Assembly (NCBI GenBank): GCA_028714535.1
Contig: JAQTME010000002.1
Location: forward strand, 1 to 64,000
Direction of reading: 5' to 3'
DNA from: Candidatus Iainarchaeum sp.
GTDB lineage: Archaea; Micrarchaeota; Micrarchaeia; Anstonellales; Bilamarchaeaceae
DNA length: 64,000 nt
Below are positions 55,634-64,000 of the stretch, piece after piece. The stretch's first letter is position 1. Every line of letters starts with the position of its first letter. The translations under genes were made by a program, and so were the position numbers. The notes under the pieces are model-generated. The model saw nothing but the letters and a program-made list of their open reading frames with translations. It made no database searches and was not told where the DNA came from.

Positions 55634-56755
55634 TTGATGATACCCCCCGCCAGCAACTCCTTCCTCCGGCTGATGTCGGTCTATTCGCTCTACAATGCGG
55701 CAGGCCTGGTGCTGGGCGGCATTTTCGAGGCATATTTCTACCACCTCGGCCTGAGCCTGGCCGAAATCGTGTTCACGTCAGCAGGCCTTTTCGCCATCCC
55801 GCTCCTGTTCCTCCTTCTCATGAGGAGGTTCGAGGCGCGCCAGTCGATACTCATCGGGCTGGCCATGAACGCCCTTGGCGGCCTGCTCCTCGCGTTCTTC
55901 CCCAACCCGGCGACGCCGTTCATTGCCAGGACAGTCATGGGCGTTGCCATCTTCTTTTTCTGGATGCCGATGAACATCATGTTCTACGAGCACGCGCAGA
56001 AGAACAACGCGTTCCTGGGCTCGCTGTACTACTCGGTCTCGGCCGTGCTTTCCCTGATCCTGCCCGCGCTGGCCGGATGGATAGCATTCGCGTTCGGCTA
56101 TCCGGCCATGTTCCTGGCCGGCGTCGCGATGTTTGCCGTGAACATGGTCATTGCAGAGGCGTTCGTGGAGCCGAAAACATATTCCTACGACCCGCTGAAG
56201 AGCCTGCGCTCGATTTCCGGCCTGCGCACGCTGTTCTTCGTGGAGGGCTTCTCCTTCGTGTCCATCACCCAGATCACGCTCAGCGCCATGATACTGCTTT
56301 ACTTCACCGACCCGGTGGATTTCGGCGGGCTGCTGTCAGCAGTGACCGTGTTCGCAGTGATAGCCTCGTTCGTCACCGCGAGGCTGTCCGACCACTTCGG
56401 CCAGCGGAGGACGTTCCTGGTCGCAGCCGCGTTCGGCTTCCTGCTCGCCGCCATATTCACGAGCTTCGCCAACGGCGTCGCGCTGTTCTTCCTGGGGTTC
56501 GGCGCCATCACCTTCTTCAGGACCATGCTGCTGCCCCTGCCGCTCGCCCTGGCTGTGGACAACAGCACGAGCATGGTCGAGACCATGGTGGGCAGGGAGA
56601 TAATGCTCGATATCGGAAGGGTCGTAGCGGTCCTCATCGGCGTCGCGCTGATACTCCTTTTCGACATCCGCGCCATGCTAATCATGCAGACGATCGCAGC
56701 GGCGCTATACATCCCGCTTTTCGAGCTCAAGAAAAGGAAGCTGGCGAGGTTTTAA
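55634..56755 (+). CDS. Major facilitator superfamily transporter
   Basis: 12-TM pattern, ARLSDHFGQRRTFLVAA loop. Confidence 0.8.
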   Translation: MMIPPASNSFLRLMSVYSLYNAAGLVLGGIFEAYFYHLGLSLAEIVFTSAGLFAIPLLFLLLMRRFEARQSILIGLAMNALGGLLLAFFPNPATPFIARTVMGVAIFFFWMPMNIMFYEHAQKNNAFLGSLYYSVSAVLSLILPALAGWIAFAFGYPAMFLAGVAMFAVNMVIAEAFVEPKTYSYDPLKSLRSISGLRTLFFVEGFSFVSITQITLSAMILLYFTDPVDFGGLLSAVTVFAVIASFVTARLSDHFGQRRTFLVAAAFGFLLAAIFTSFANGVALFFLGFGAITFFRTMLLPLPLALAVDNSTSMVETMVGREIMLDIGRVVAVLIGVALILLFDIRAMLIMQTIAAALYIPLFELKKRKLARF

Positions 56756-57381
56756 TCCAGGATGCGCATGGCGCGCCTCATTATCAGGAACGCGTTGAAC
56801 CAGCAGAGCGGCAGCCATAGCGGCGTGCCGAACATGGCGGCGGAATACTGCCAGGCGCCGGCCATTATGCAGGCGCTCTCCATCGCGGTCCCGAAGACGG
56901 CGGCCATGATTCCAGGGACGATGTCCTGCTTCCTGTGATATCCAACCAGGAACAGCGCTGCGGTTGCCGCGGCAAAGGCGAGCAGCAGGAAGAATTCGTT
57001 GTGGAACGACAGGCCCGCGCCCACTGTGCCAAGGAGCGCGACAACCGCTGACTTTTGCGACGCCTTCACAGGCACGCCGGCGGCGAACGCATCTTCCAGG
57101 AGCACGACCGCCATGCCCCAGCCGATGGGCAGCCAGAGCGGCGCGAACAGCCAGTTCGCGTTCGCGTAGTGCCACGCGCCCATCATCACAGCGATGTTCT
57201 CGCAGGCGCCGCCTATGAGCGTCGCGAGGATGAAATGCTTCGCGCTTTTCCACCTGTCTATATATAGCAGGAGCGCGGCCGCGGCGGACATCAGCGCCAG
57301 CAGCAGCAGTTCGTGCTGCCATAATGTGGCCATGAGGATTGTGCCTGCGATGAAAAATGCGATTGCCAGCGGCGGCTTCAT
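56752..57381 (-). CDS. Membrane protein with internal duplication
   Basis: GGACENIAVMMGAWHYANANWLFAPLWLPIGWG and FGTAMESACIMAGAWQYSAAMFGTPLWLPLCWF. Confidence 0.7.
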   Translation of the reverse strand: MKPPLAIAFFIAGTILMATLWQHELLLLALMSAAAALLLYIDRWKSAKHFILATLIGGACENIAVMMGAWHYANANWLFAPLWLPIGWGMAVVLLEDAFAAGVPVKASQKSAVVALLGTVGAGLSFHNEFFLLLAFAAATAALFLVGYHRKQDIVPGIMAAVFGTAMESACIMAGAWQYSAAMFGTPLWLPLCWFNAFLIMRRAMRILD

Positions 57382-59561
57382 CAGCTCACTTTGCCTTCCT
57401 TGACGTTCCTCATGCGGAGCTCCTCGCCCTGCGTCACGAGCGGCTTCCCTCCTGATACGACTGCGAAATCCTTCACTTCGATTTTTATCTTTTTGAATTC
57501 GTCGAACGTGACCATCTTCGCCGGTGAGTGCGTCGTGCCCTTCTGCGCGACCTTGTCGCCCACCCTGCTTTTCTCGCAGAAAATCACTTCAACGGCGCCG
57601 CTTTCGAGGCCTGCGCCCTTCGTCACTTTCTGCGGCACGTGCTCCCTCCCCTCTGCAGCGAGCAGCATGCCGCTGGACTCGACGCCGCGGAGCATCGCCG
57701 GCTTCAGGTTCTTCACTATGACGACCTTCTTCCCGACGAGGTCCTCCGGATAATAATGCCCGGCCAGGCCGGACACTATCTGCCTCTCGCCGTCCGAAAG
57801 CACGACCTTCTCGACGAACAGCTTTTCCGCGTCCGGGTGCTTCTCCACGCTTTTTATCTCCCCGACCTCGAGGTCCAGCATGCCGACGTCCAGCGCGGCC
57901 GCGGCCTCCTTCTTCCCCGCGAACTTCGCCTTGAGCGCCTCGATCTCCTTCTGCTCGATTTTCCTGAACAGCGGCGCAGGCTGGCCGATTTCGTGCCCTG
58001 ATGCAAGCGGCCTGCCCAGGCCATCCCATTTAGCCTGCTCCAGGCCGAGCTGCTTCGCCATCGCGGCCGCGGTCGCCGGCAGGTACGGTTCCACGAGTAT
58101 CGAGAGGTCCTTCACCTGGGATGCGAGCACGCCGATGACCGCGCCGGCGCGCGCCTTGTCCGTCTTCACGAGCTCCCAGGGCTTGTTGTCCTGGAAATAC
58201 CTGTTCGCGTTCTTCGACAGCGACATCATGCGGTGGAGCGCGTCCTTGAGCTTCACGGCCTCCAGGTCCGCGGTTATCTCGCCGCGCAGCTTCTCCTGCC
58301 CCTGGAGGAACGCCCTGTCCGCGTCGTTCAGCGCGCCCCCGGGCACCCTGCCTTCGAAGTTGTTCTTGATGAATACGAGCGTCCTGTTCACCAGGTTGCC
58401 CAGGTTCGCGAGCAGCTCGTTGTTGTTCTTGTCGGCGAAATCGGCCCAGAGGAAATTGGTGTCCGCCTGCTCAGGCCTGTTGGCCAGCAGGTAATACCTC
58501 CACACGTCCGCGGCTATGCCCGAATTCATGGCGTCGTCGCCGAACACGCCCACCTGGCGCGATTTGGAGAACTTGCCCCCTTCGTAGTTGAGGAATTCGG
58601 TCGTGCTCAGGTGGTGCACGAGCGTCCAGCCCTGCCTCGTGCCCATGAGCGTGGAAGGGAATATCACAGTATGGAACGGCACGTTGTCCTTGCCCATGAA
58701 CTGGTAGAGGCGGACGTCCTTTGGTTTCATCCACCACTCCTGCCACGCATCCGTGAGGTTGGCCGTTATCGATATATACCCTATGGGCGCGTCGAACCAG
58801 ACATAGAAGACCTTGTTCTCATAGCCTGCGAGCGGCACAGGCACGCCCCATTTCAAATCGCGGGTAATCGCCCTTTTCTTGAGCCCTTCGCGCAGCCACG
58901 ATTCGGCGATGCGGATTGTGTTCTCAGACCACGCGCCGTTCCTGGATTCCGTGCGTATCCATCCGGTCAGTTCCTTCTCGATGCCCGGCAGGTTGATGAA
59001 AAGGTGCTTGGTCCTCCTCATGACCGGCTTCGTCTTCGTCACCTTGCTCACCGGGTCTATGAGCTCGCCCGGATGGAGCAGCTTGCCGCACCGGTCGCAC
59101 TGGTCAGAGCGCGCCCCTGTGGACTGGCAGTGCGGGCAGGTCCCCTCTATGTACCTGTCAGCCAGGAACATGCCTGCCTTCTCGTCGTAGAACTGCTCAA
59201 CCTCGTCCTCGACCACGTAGCCGTTCTTGTGGAGCCGGCTGAATATGTCCTGGGTTATCTGCTTGTGCTTTTCAGTGGAAGTCCTGCCGAAGGCGTCGAA
59301 CCTTATCCCGAACCACCGGTAGATGTCGCTGTGGATCCTGTAGTACTTGTCGCATATCTCCTTGGGCGTGACGCCCTCCTCCAGCGCCTTTATCTCGGTT
59401 GCAGTTCCATACTCATCCGTTCCGCAGACGTAGAGGCAGTCGTAGCCGCGCGAGCGGCAGTAGCGGGCGTAGACGTCCGCGGAGAGCACGCACCCTATTA
59501 TGTTCCCCAGGTGCGGCACGTTGTTCACGTAAGGCAATGCGGAAGTTATCAGTATCTTCAT
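57381..59561 (-). CDS. metG: Methionyl-tRNA synthetase with C-terminal tRNA-binding domain
   Basis: ITSALPYVNNVPHLGNIIGCVLSADVYARY, KFSKSRQVGVF, CPHC..CDRCG zinc knuckle, C-term LDLEVGEIKSVEKHPDAEKLFVEKV. Confidence 0.95.
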   Translation of the reverse strand: MKILITSALPYVNNVPHLGNIIGCVLSADVYARYCRSRGYDCLYVCGTDEYGTATEIKALEEGVTPKEICDKYYRIHSDIYRWFGIRFDAFGRTSTEKHKQITQDIFSRLHKNGYVVEDEVEQFYDEKAGMFLADRYIEGTCPHCQSTGARSDQCDRCGKLLHPGELIDPVSKVTKTKPVMRRTKHLFINLPGIEKELTGWIRTESRNGAWSENTIRIAESWLREGLKKRAITRDLKWGVPVPLAGYENKVFYVWFDAPIGYISITANLTDAWQEWWMKPKDVRLYQFMGKDNVPFHTVIFPSTLMGTRQGWTLVHHLSTTEFLNYEGGKFSKSRQVGVFGDDAMNSGIAADVWRYYLLANRPEQADTNFLWADFADKNNNELLANLGNLVNRTLVFIKNNFEGRVPGGALNDADRAFLQGQEKLRGEITADLEAVKLKDALHRMMSLSKNANRYFQDNKPWELVKTDKARAGAVIGVLASQVKDLSILVEPYLPATAAAMAKQLGLEQAKWDGLGRPLASGHEIGQPAPLFRKIEQKEIEALKAKFAGKKEAAAALDVGMLDLEVGEIKSVEKHPDAEKLFVEKVVLSDGERQIVSGLAGHYYPEDLVGKKVVIVKNLKPAMLRGVESSGMLLAAEGREHVPQKVTKGAGLESGAVEVIFCEKSRVGDKVAQKGTTHSPAKMVTFDEFKKIKIEVKDFAVVSGGKPLVTQGEELRMRNVKEGKVS

Positions 59562-59645
59562 GCTTAATCACCGGAAACGCGGCAAAAACACAGTGAAAGT
59601 TAGATATGGCACATGATATTTAAACCGTCCGCGCCCATCCTGTCC

Positions 59646-60956
59646 ATGCGCCCCCGCCACGCCCTCCTGTTCCTTGCCATATTGGCCATCGCCGGCTGCA
59701 CGCAGCAATCGGCGGGCCGCGTAGATGCCGTGGACTGCAGGCTTGACGACCCGCAGTACGACAACGGCATAGGCATGGACACCACGCTGCTCGCCGGGCT
59801 TCAGGACGAGCTCCTCTGGTGCATCGAGAACAACCGCACCTTCGACAACGGCCGCGCGCTCGCGCTCCTTGATTCGTTCTGGCCGGAAAACCCGACCGGC
59901 ATCCGGGAGGTGGACCGCATGAACCCGCTCCTCTGGAACAACCTGGCCATACGGAGCGGCCTCATCCGCATGATGGTGATGCAGCAGAATGACCCGTCCT
60001 ACGCGCCGGACTTCGGCCCTGTGCTTGAAAAAATCCGGCAATACGGCTTCGAGTCCGGCGGCTACGCCACCTGGTACGAGGGCAGCGGATACCTCGTCTA
60101 CACGCTCGCCGCAGTGAGGCAGGCGAACCTGCATTTCTACAGCCCTGAGTTGCGCGATTTCGAGGCGTCGTCCGTCCGCTGGCTCAACGATTTCGCGCTT
60201 CCTGACGGCACGCTCGCGCCGATAGGCGACACCGCTCTGGGCTCGGCCTACGCGCCTGAGAACAGGCAGGACCGCGTCGCCCATACCGATCATGAGACCG
60301 CCATAACCTTCGACAACGGCACCGGCTACCTGCTCTTCAGGCACCCGGTGGCCAATCTCGCGCCTGCAAGCCCCATACGGAACGATCTGCACACGCAATT
60401 CGACTTCGGCTCTGTCTGGCTCTGGTACAACGGCAGCTGGAGGATACGGCCAATCGGCTATCCCGGCTATCCCCTGAAAATTGCAGAAAACCTTGACGAC
60501 AAGCTCAGCTACAACATCCAGTCCGCAGGCCGGATAGGCGAAGATTTCACCCAGGCGGATTTCAACAGCCTGGATTTCATGCGCTACTCAAATTCGTGGA
60601 GGGCGAAAACCTCCGCCACCCTGCCCGGAGGCCCTGTGCTGGTGCAGGAATACCCTGACCGCTACGAGCTCGCCTTCTCCTACGCGCTCAACACAGGCGA
60701 AGGAGGCATATACGAGAACTATTCCAGGAAAATCACGCTGTACAAGGGGCAGAAGCGTCTCGACATAACCGATTCCAACCCCGTGGCCCTCTCATCAAGC
60801 CTGCTGGTTTCCGGCGACGCCATCGTCAGCTCCGCATTCCCGGTCTCATGCAGCTACGGGGCGAAATGGTCCCCTGCCTGGGGGACGGTGGAGGAGTCCA
60901 GGCGCTGCTCGGCGGGCCCGGGCCAGGCCCTCAGCTACGCAGTGGAATGGCAGTAA
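59646..60956 (+). CDS. Secreted lipoprotein, possible heparinase II/III-like
   Basis: Lipobox AIAGC; HTQFDFGSVWLWYNGSWRIRPIGYPGYP near a GDTALGSAY region. Confidence 0.5.
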   Translation: MRPRHALLFLAILAIAGCTQQSAGRVDAVDCRLDDPQYDNGIGMDTTLLAGLQDELLWCIENNRTFDNGRALALLDSFWPENPTGIREVDRMNPLLWNNLAIRSGLIRMMVMQQNDPSYAPDFGPVLEKIRQYGFESGGYATWYEGSGYLVYTLAAVRQANLHFYSPELRDFEASSVRWLNDFALPDGTLAPIGDTALGSAYAPENRQDRVAHTDHETAITFDNGTGYLLFRHPVANLAPASPIRNDLHTQFDFGSVWLWYNGSWRIRPIGYPGYPLKIAENLDDKLSYNIQSAGRIGEDFTQADFNSLDFMRYSNSWRAKTSATLPGGPVLVQEYPDRYELAFSYALNTGEGGIYENYSRKITLYKGQKRLDITDSNPVALSSSLLVSGDAIVSSAFPVSCSYGAKWSPAWGTVEESRRCSAGPGQALSYAVEWQ

Positions 60957-61540
60957 TGCCAGCGGTTAAAAATTATTCCGTAAGGAATAACCCCATGCTT
61001 GAGATAGAACGCATCGGGCGGATGAGGAAGCAGCTCGGCCTCACCCAGAAGGAGCTCGCCTCGCTCTCAGGCGTCTCCCAGTCGCTCATCGCCAAAATCG
61101 AATCCGGGAAGATAGACCCCGCATACTCGAAAGTGACCCACATCCTGGCGGCGCTTGAAAGCCGGCAGAAGAAGGGCAGCAAGACCGCCGAGCAGATAAT
61201 GACCACCGGCCTGATTTCAGTGGGCCCCTCTGACTCATTGGAGAAGGCGATAGCGCTCATGCGCGCCAAGGACATATCGCAGCTCCCTGTCTTCGATTCC
61301 GGCAAGTGCGTCGGCAGCCTGTCGGACAGCATGATAGTCGACCTGATGGCCAGCAAGGGCCAGGGGATACGCGCGGTCAAGGTCGGCGACGTGATGGCAG
61401 AGAGCTACCCTGTCATTCCCGCAAGTTCGCTGGTGGAAGTCGTCACAGGCCTGCTCCAGCACTATCGCGCCGTGCTTGTAGAAAAAGACGGCAAGATCAG
61501 CGGGATAATAACGAAAGCGGACCTGCTCAAGGCAATCTAG
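60956..61540 (+). CDS. HTH (Xre) plus two-CBS-domain transcriptional regulator
   Basis: RMRKQLGLTQKELASLSGVSQSLIAKIESGKIDP; IMTTGLISVGPSDSLEKAIALMRAKDISQLPVFD... second CBS. Confidence 0.9.
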   Translation: MPAVKNYSVRNNPMLEIERIGRMRKQLGLTQKELASLSGVSQSLIAKIESGKIDPAYSKVTHILAALESRQKKGSKTAEQIMTTGLISVGPSDSLEKAIALMRAKDISQLPVFDSGKCVGSLSDSMIVDLMASKGQGIRAVKVGDVMAESYPVIPASSLVEVVTGLLQHYRAVLVEKDGKISGIITKADLLKAI

Positions 61541-63396
61541 TCATATGTCCCCGTGGCCCCGACTCCCATTTCAACTGCTTTATCTTTTTTCGGCCTGCCC
61601 ACCTGGCCCGGACCGCACGCCTGCATCGGTTCAAGGCCCACCTTCTTCCACAGGCCCCGCTCGTCCACTTCACTGTATGCCGCCCCGCTCGTCACCCTGA
61701 GTTTCCAGCCGGTGGTGATACCTTTCCGGGTTTTCAGCTTCTTTACATGGCTGATTACTTCCCTGTCTGTCATTTTGCTGAATATCACGCGCCTGAATCC
61801 GAAGCCAGCCTTTTCCAGCAGCTCCCTGCCCGCCAGCATGTCGTAGGCCCAGTACATCTTCCGGTTGAGCTTCGTCCGGTCGCCGGTTATGCCTTTCGCT
61901 GCAGCGCGTGCGTTTATCTCCGCCATCAGCTCCGTATCCCCCAGTTTATCCCAGTCGGGCTCGGTCTGCACGAACATGATGCGGCCCCCAAGCTTGTTGT
62001 CGTTCAGAAACCGGTATGCGGCATCATCAATGCCCCTCAGCTGCGTGCGGTTTGGTATCTTCTTCTCATCGACCAGTGCCTGTATGGCGGCCAGCGCCTC
62101 CGCCTCTTCCATCATCGCATATCTGTTTACGTCCAAAGGCGGGAATCCTGCCTTGTCCAGCAGTTCTTCACCCGCCAGCACCTTGTAGGCGCCAGAAAGT
62201 TTGTCCTGGAGCTCGCTCCTGGTGCCTGCACCCACTGCCTTGGCGGCCTTCTGCACAGCTTTTATCAGGGCGCGTTCGCCCTTCTTCTCCAGCATGCGCT
62301 TCCACTGCACCTTGCTTGGCGAGAAGCCTGTGAATTTCACCCAGCCGCGTTGGCATGCCACCTGATATGCGCGGCCCATCCTGTCTGTGAAGTCCTCGAA
62401 TGTCTTTACGCCGAGGAGTTCCGCGACCTCCTTGACCTGGGCCAGAAACCTGTCTTTTTCCAGCCCAGTCCATTTGCGGTTCTTCCATTTGAGCGGCAAC
62501 CCGTACAGTATCCCCCTTCTCCTCAGGGTGCTGACGAGCGCCGGGTCGTAATCCTTCAACTGCTCAAAAAACTCAATGCGCCTGGCTGTTATCAGCTCTA
62601 CAGTATACCTCCTGAGTTCATCATTCGTCATCCGTTTCCATTTGCGTCCGCTCTCCAGGTGGAGATCATCAAGCCATCCATTGCGGTACAGCCCATCGTG
62701 GATTTTCCTGTTGAGGAACAGGAGCTTGCCTTCGGTCTTTATGTCGTTGCGCTCGCAGTATGCCTTGCCATAGGCGACGCACCAGTCCCTCCCCTTCTTC
62801 TTCCACAGTATGGCCGGAGGCATCACGTCGTCAAGCACTTCCCTCTTGGCCATCCAATGATAAAGGATGCCGTTGTGATTTTTGAAACTGATGCGTGTTT
62901 TGAACTCGTGGAATATCCTGTACCTGAAGCCTTCCTTCCTGAGCTGGTCCGGGCTCATGAGGTCGTATCTCAGCCCATTCTGGTTAATCCAGCGGCCCTC
63001 TTTTTTATGCAAATCAGCGAAGGTGGATTTGACGTTCCCTCCAATCGCAGACTGAGCGAGTTTGTAGCCCGGGTTGGGCAGCGCGCGTGCGCCTCCGCCT
63101 TTGACCGGCCCGAGAGGCACGCCCGCGCGCGCCAGGCCCTCGCGCACGATGTCCTTGAACTCCACGTTGGCCGCGGCTTTGTTTGCGGTTGCCTCTACAA
63201 TGACTTCCCTGGCTGAGAACAAGTTCGCTTTGCACTGCAGGGCTCCGCCTTTCCTAGCGCCGGCAACCGCACTTTCAACGGGCCTTATTTGCCTCTGGGC
63301 GACAAGTTCAGGCATACTGGTAAAACCATTAATGGCTACATCTTTTAAACGTTTCAGAACGTATCCCGGCATGGCGTGCTTTCCTGTTAAAAACAC
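61537..63396 (-). CDS. Large modular repeat protein with AY-G(W/L)L-GF type helical modules
   Basis: VGAGTRSELQDKLSGAYKVLAGEELLDKAGF; KGITGDRTKLNRKMYWAYDMLAGRELLEKAGF; LGVKTFEDFTDRMGRAYQVACQRGWVKFTGF; C-term VGRPKKDK. Confidence 0.75.
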   Translation of the reverse strand: MFLTGKHAMPGYVLKRLKDVAINGFTSMPELVAQRQIRPVESAVAGARKGGALQCKANLFSAREVIVEATANKAAANVEFKDIVREGLARAGVPLGPVKGGGARALPNPGYKLAQSAIGGNVKSTFADLHKKEGRWINQNGLRYDLMSPDQLRKEGFRYRIFHEFKTRISFKNHNGILYHWMAKREVLDDVMPPAILWKKKGRDWCVAYGKAYCERNDIKTEGKLLFLNRKIHDGLYRNGWLDDLHLESGRKWKRMTNDELRRYTVELITARRIEFFEQLKDYDPALVSTLRRRGILYGLPLKWKNRKWTGLEKDRFLAQVKEVAELLGVKTFEDFTDRMGRAYQVACQRGWVKFTGFSPSKVQWKRMLEKKGERALIKAVQKAAKAVGAGTRSELQDKLSGAYKVLAGEELLDKAGFPPLDVNRYAMMEEAEALAAIQALVDEKKIPNRTQLRGIDDAAYRFLNDNKLGGRIMFVQTEPDWDKLGDTELMAEINARAAAKGITGDRTKLNRKMYWAYDMLAGRELLEKAGFGFRRVIFSKMTDREVISHVKKLKTRKGITTGWKLRVTSGAAYSEVDERGLWKKVGLEPMQACGPGQVGRPKKDKAVEMGVGATGTYD

Positions 63397-63416
63397 GACT
63401 GAGCATCATCTTGCTG

Positions 63417-64000
63417 ATGCTATCCGAATTATCCTATCTTTCCAAGTCCCCAGGCACGGGCGGCAGCCTGAAGAATGCGCCCGAAGACTTCGCAGTCGAG
63501 GAGATCCTGGCGGACGGCACCGTGCTGGAGCTTGACAGGCCGTTCTCCCGGCCGGACGAGCCCGGCAGGTTCGTGCATTTCGCCCTGCAGAAGCGCGGCT
63601 GGTCCACCTCGTCGGCGCTGTCCGAAATAGCGAAGCGCCTGGGCATGGGCCAGAGGAACTTCAACGCCGCCGGCATGAAGGACAAGACCTCCATATCGAC
63701 GCAGCTCGCATCGGCAGAAGGCGCATCAAAGGGCGCGCTGCTCTCGCTCAGCGTGAAGGACATCAGGATATTGGGCGCCTGGGGCGCCAGGGACCGCGTC
63801 AAGCTGGGCGCGCTCCTGGGCAACCGGTTCACCATCCGCGTCGCAGGGCTGGAGCCCGAAGGCGATGCCGGCGGCCGTGTTCGGCGCATTTGCGCCGAAC
63901 TGAACGGCCAATTCCCGAACTATTTCGGCGAGCAGAGGTTCGGCTCGGCCAGGAAGAACACGCATAAGATCGGGGAGAAACTGCTGCAGGGGAAATTCGA
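63417..64000 (+). CDS. truD: tRNA pseudouridine synthase TruD (partial, runs off window)
   Basis: KNAPEDFAVEEILADG...HFALQKRGWSTSSALSEIAKRLGMGQRNFNAAGMKDKTSISTQ...NYFGEQRFG. Confidence 0.9.
   Translation, partial: MLSELSYLSKSPGTGGSLKNAPEDFAVEEILADGTVLELDRPFSRPDEPGRFVHFALQKRGWSTSSALSEIAKRLGMGQRNFNAAGMKDKTSISTQLASAEGASKGALLSLSVKDIRILGAWGARDRVKLGALLGNRFTIRVAGLEPEGDAGGRVRRICAELNGQFPNYFGEQRFGSARKNTHKIGEKLLQGKF

Noticed and set aside
54749-55744. 331-aa version of the Cgi121-like ORF
   Set aside because: The N-terminal extension runs antisense through rps8e; the internal start MTEGLLKYW (55162) fits better.
58233-59567. 444-aa ORF opposite metG
   Set aside because: Shadow ORF of methionyl-tRNA synthetase.
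61306-63216. 636-aa plus-strand ORF opposite the repeat protein
   Set aside because: Begins inside the CBS regulator in another frame and lacks recognisable motifs; the minus-strand repeat protein is better supported.

Overview
This is a GC-rich, gene-dense archaeal chromosomal segment. Archaeal markers include ribosomal protein S8e, a KEOPS Cgi121-like protein, archease and RtcB, a dUTPase/dCTP deaminase-family enzyme, a cyclic 2,3-diphosphoglycerate synthetase-family protein, archaeal-type apgM, TruD, and a type IV pilus locus with a class III signal pilin. It may belong to a DPANN-like lineage such as Diapherotrites or Micrarchaeota, but I cannot confirm that from the sequence alone. I support about 65 protein genes and three tRNAs (Asn-GTT, Glu-CTC, His-GTG). 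I saw no rRNA, CRISPR array, transposase or integrase. The most notable observation is that the RNA ligase gene rtcB is interrupted inside the conserved motif PDGH-x-GYGFPIGG by an AT-rich segment of about 33 nt. The segment keeps the reading frame, carries two in-frame stops, and folds into a perfect 10-bp hairpin flanked by 8-bp complementary exon sequences. Similar perfect 8-9 bp short-loop hairpins cluster in several intergenic regions, including around tRNA-His, in the pilus locus, and in a 28.6-29.15 kb region that also holds two copies of a structured repeat with a compensatory stem change. Other observations include an orphan [NiFe] hydrogenase with an embedded cupin gene, a tandem paralog family of unknown function, a LonB-like AAA+ ATPase with a Zn-ribbon and no protease domain, and a missed 43-aa Zn-ribbon ORF.
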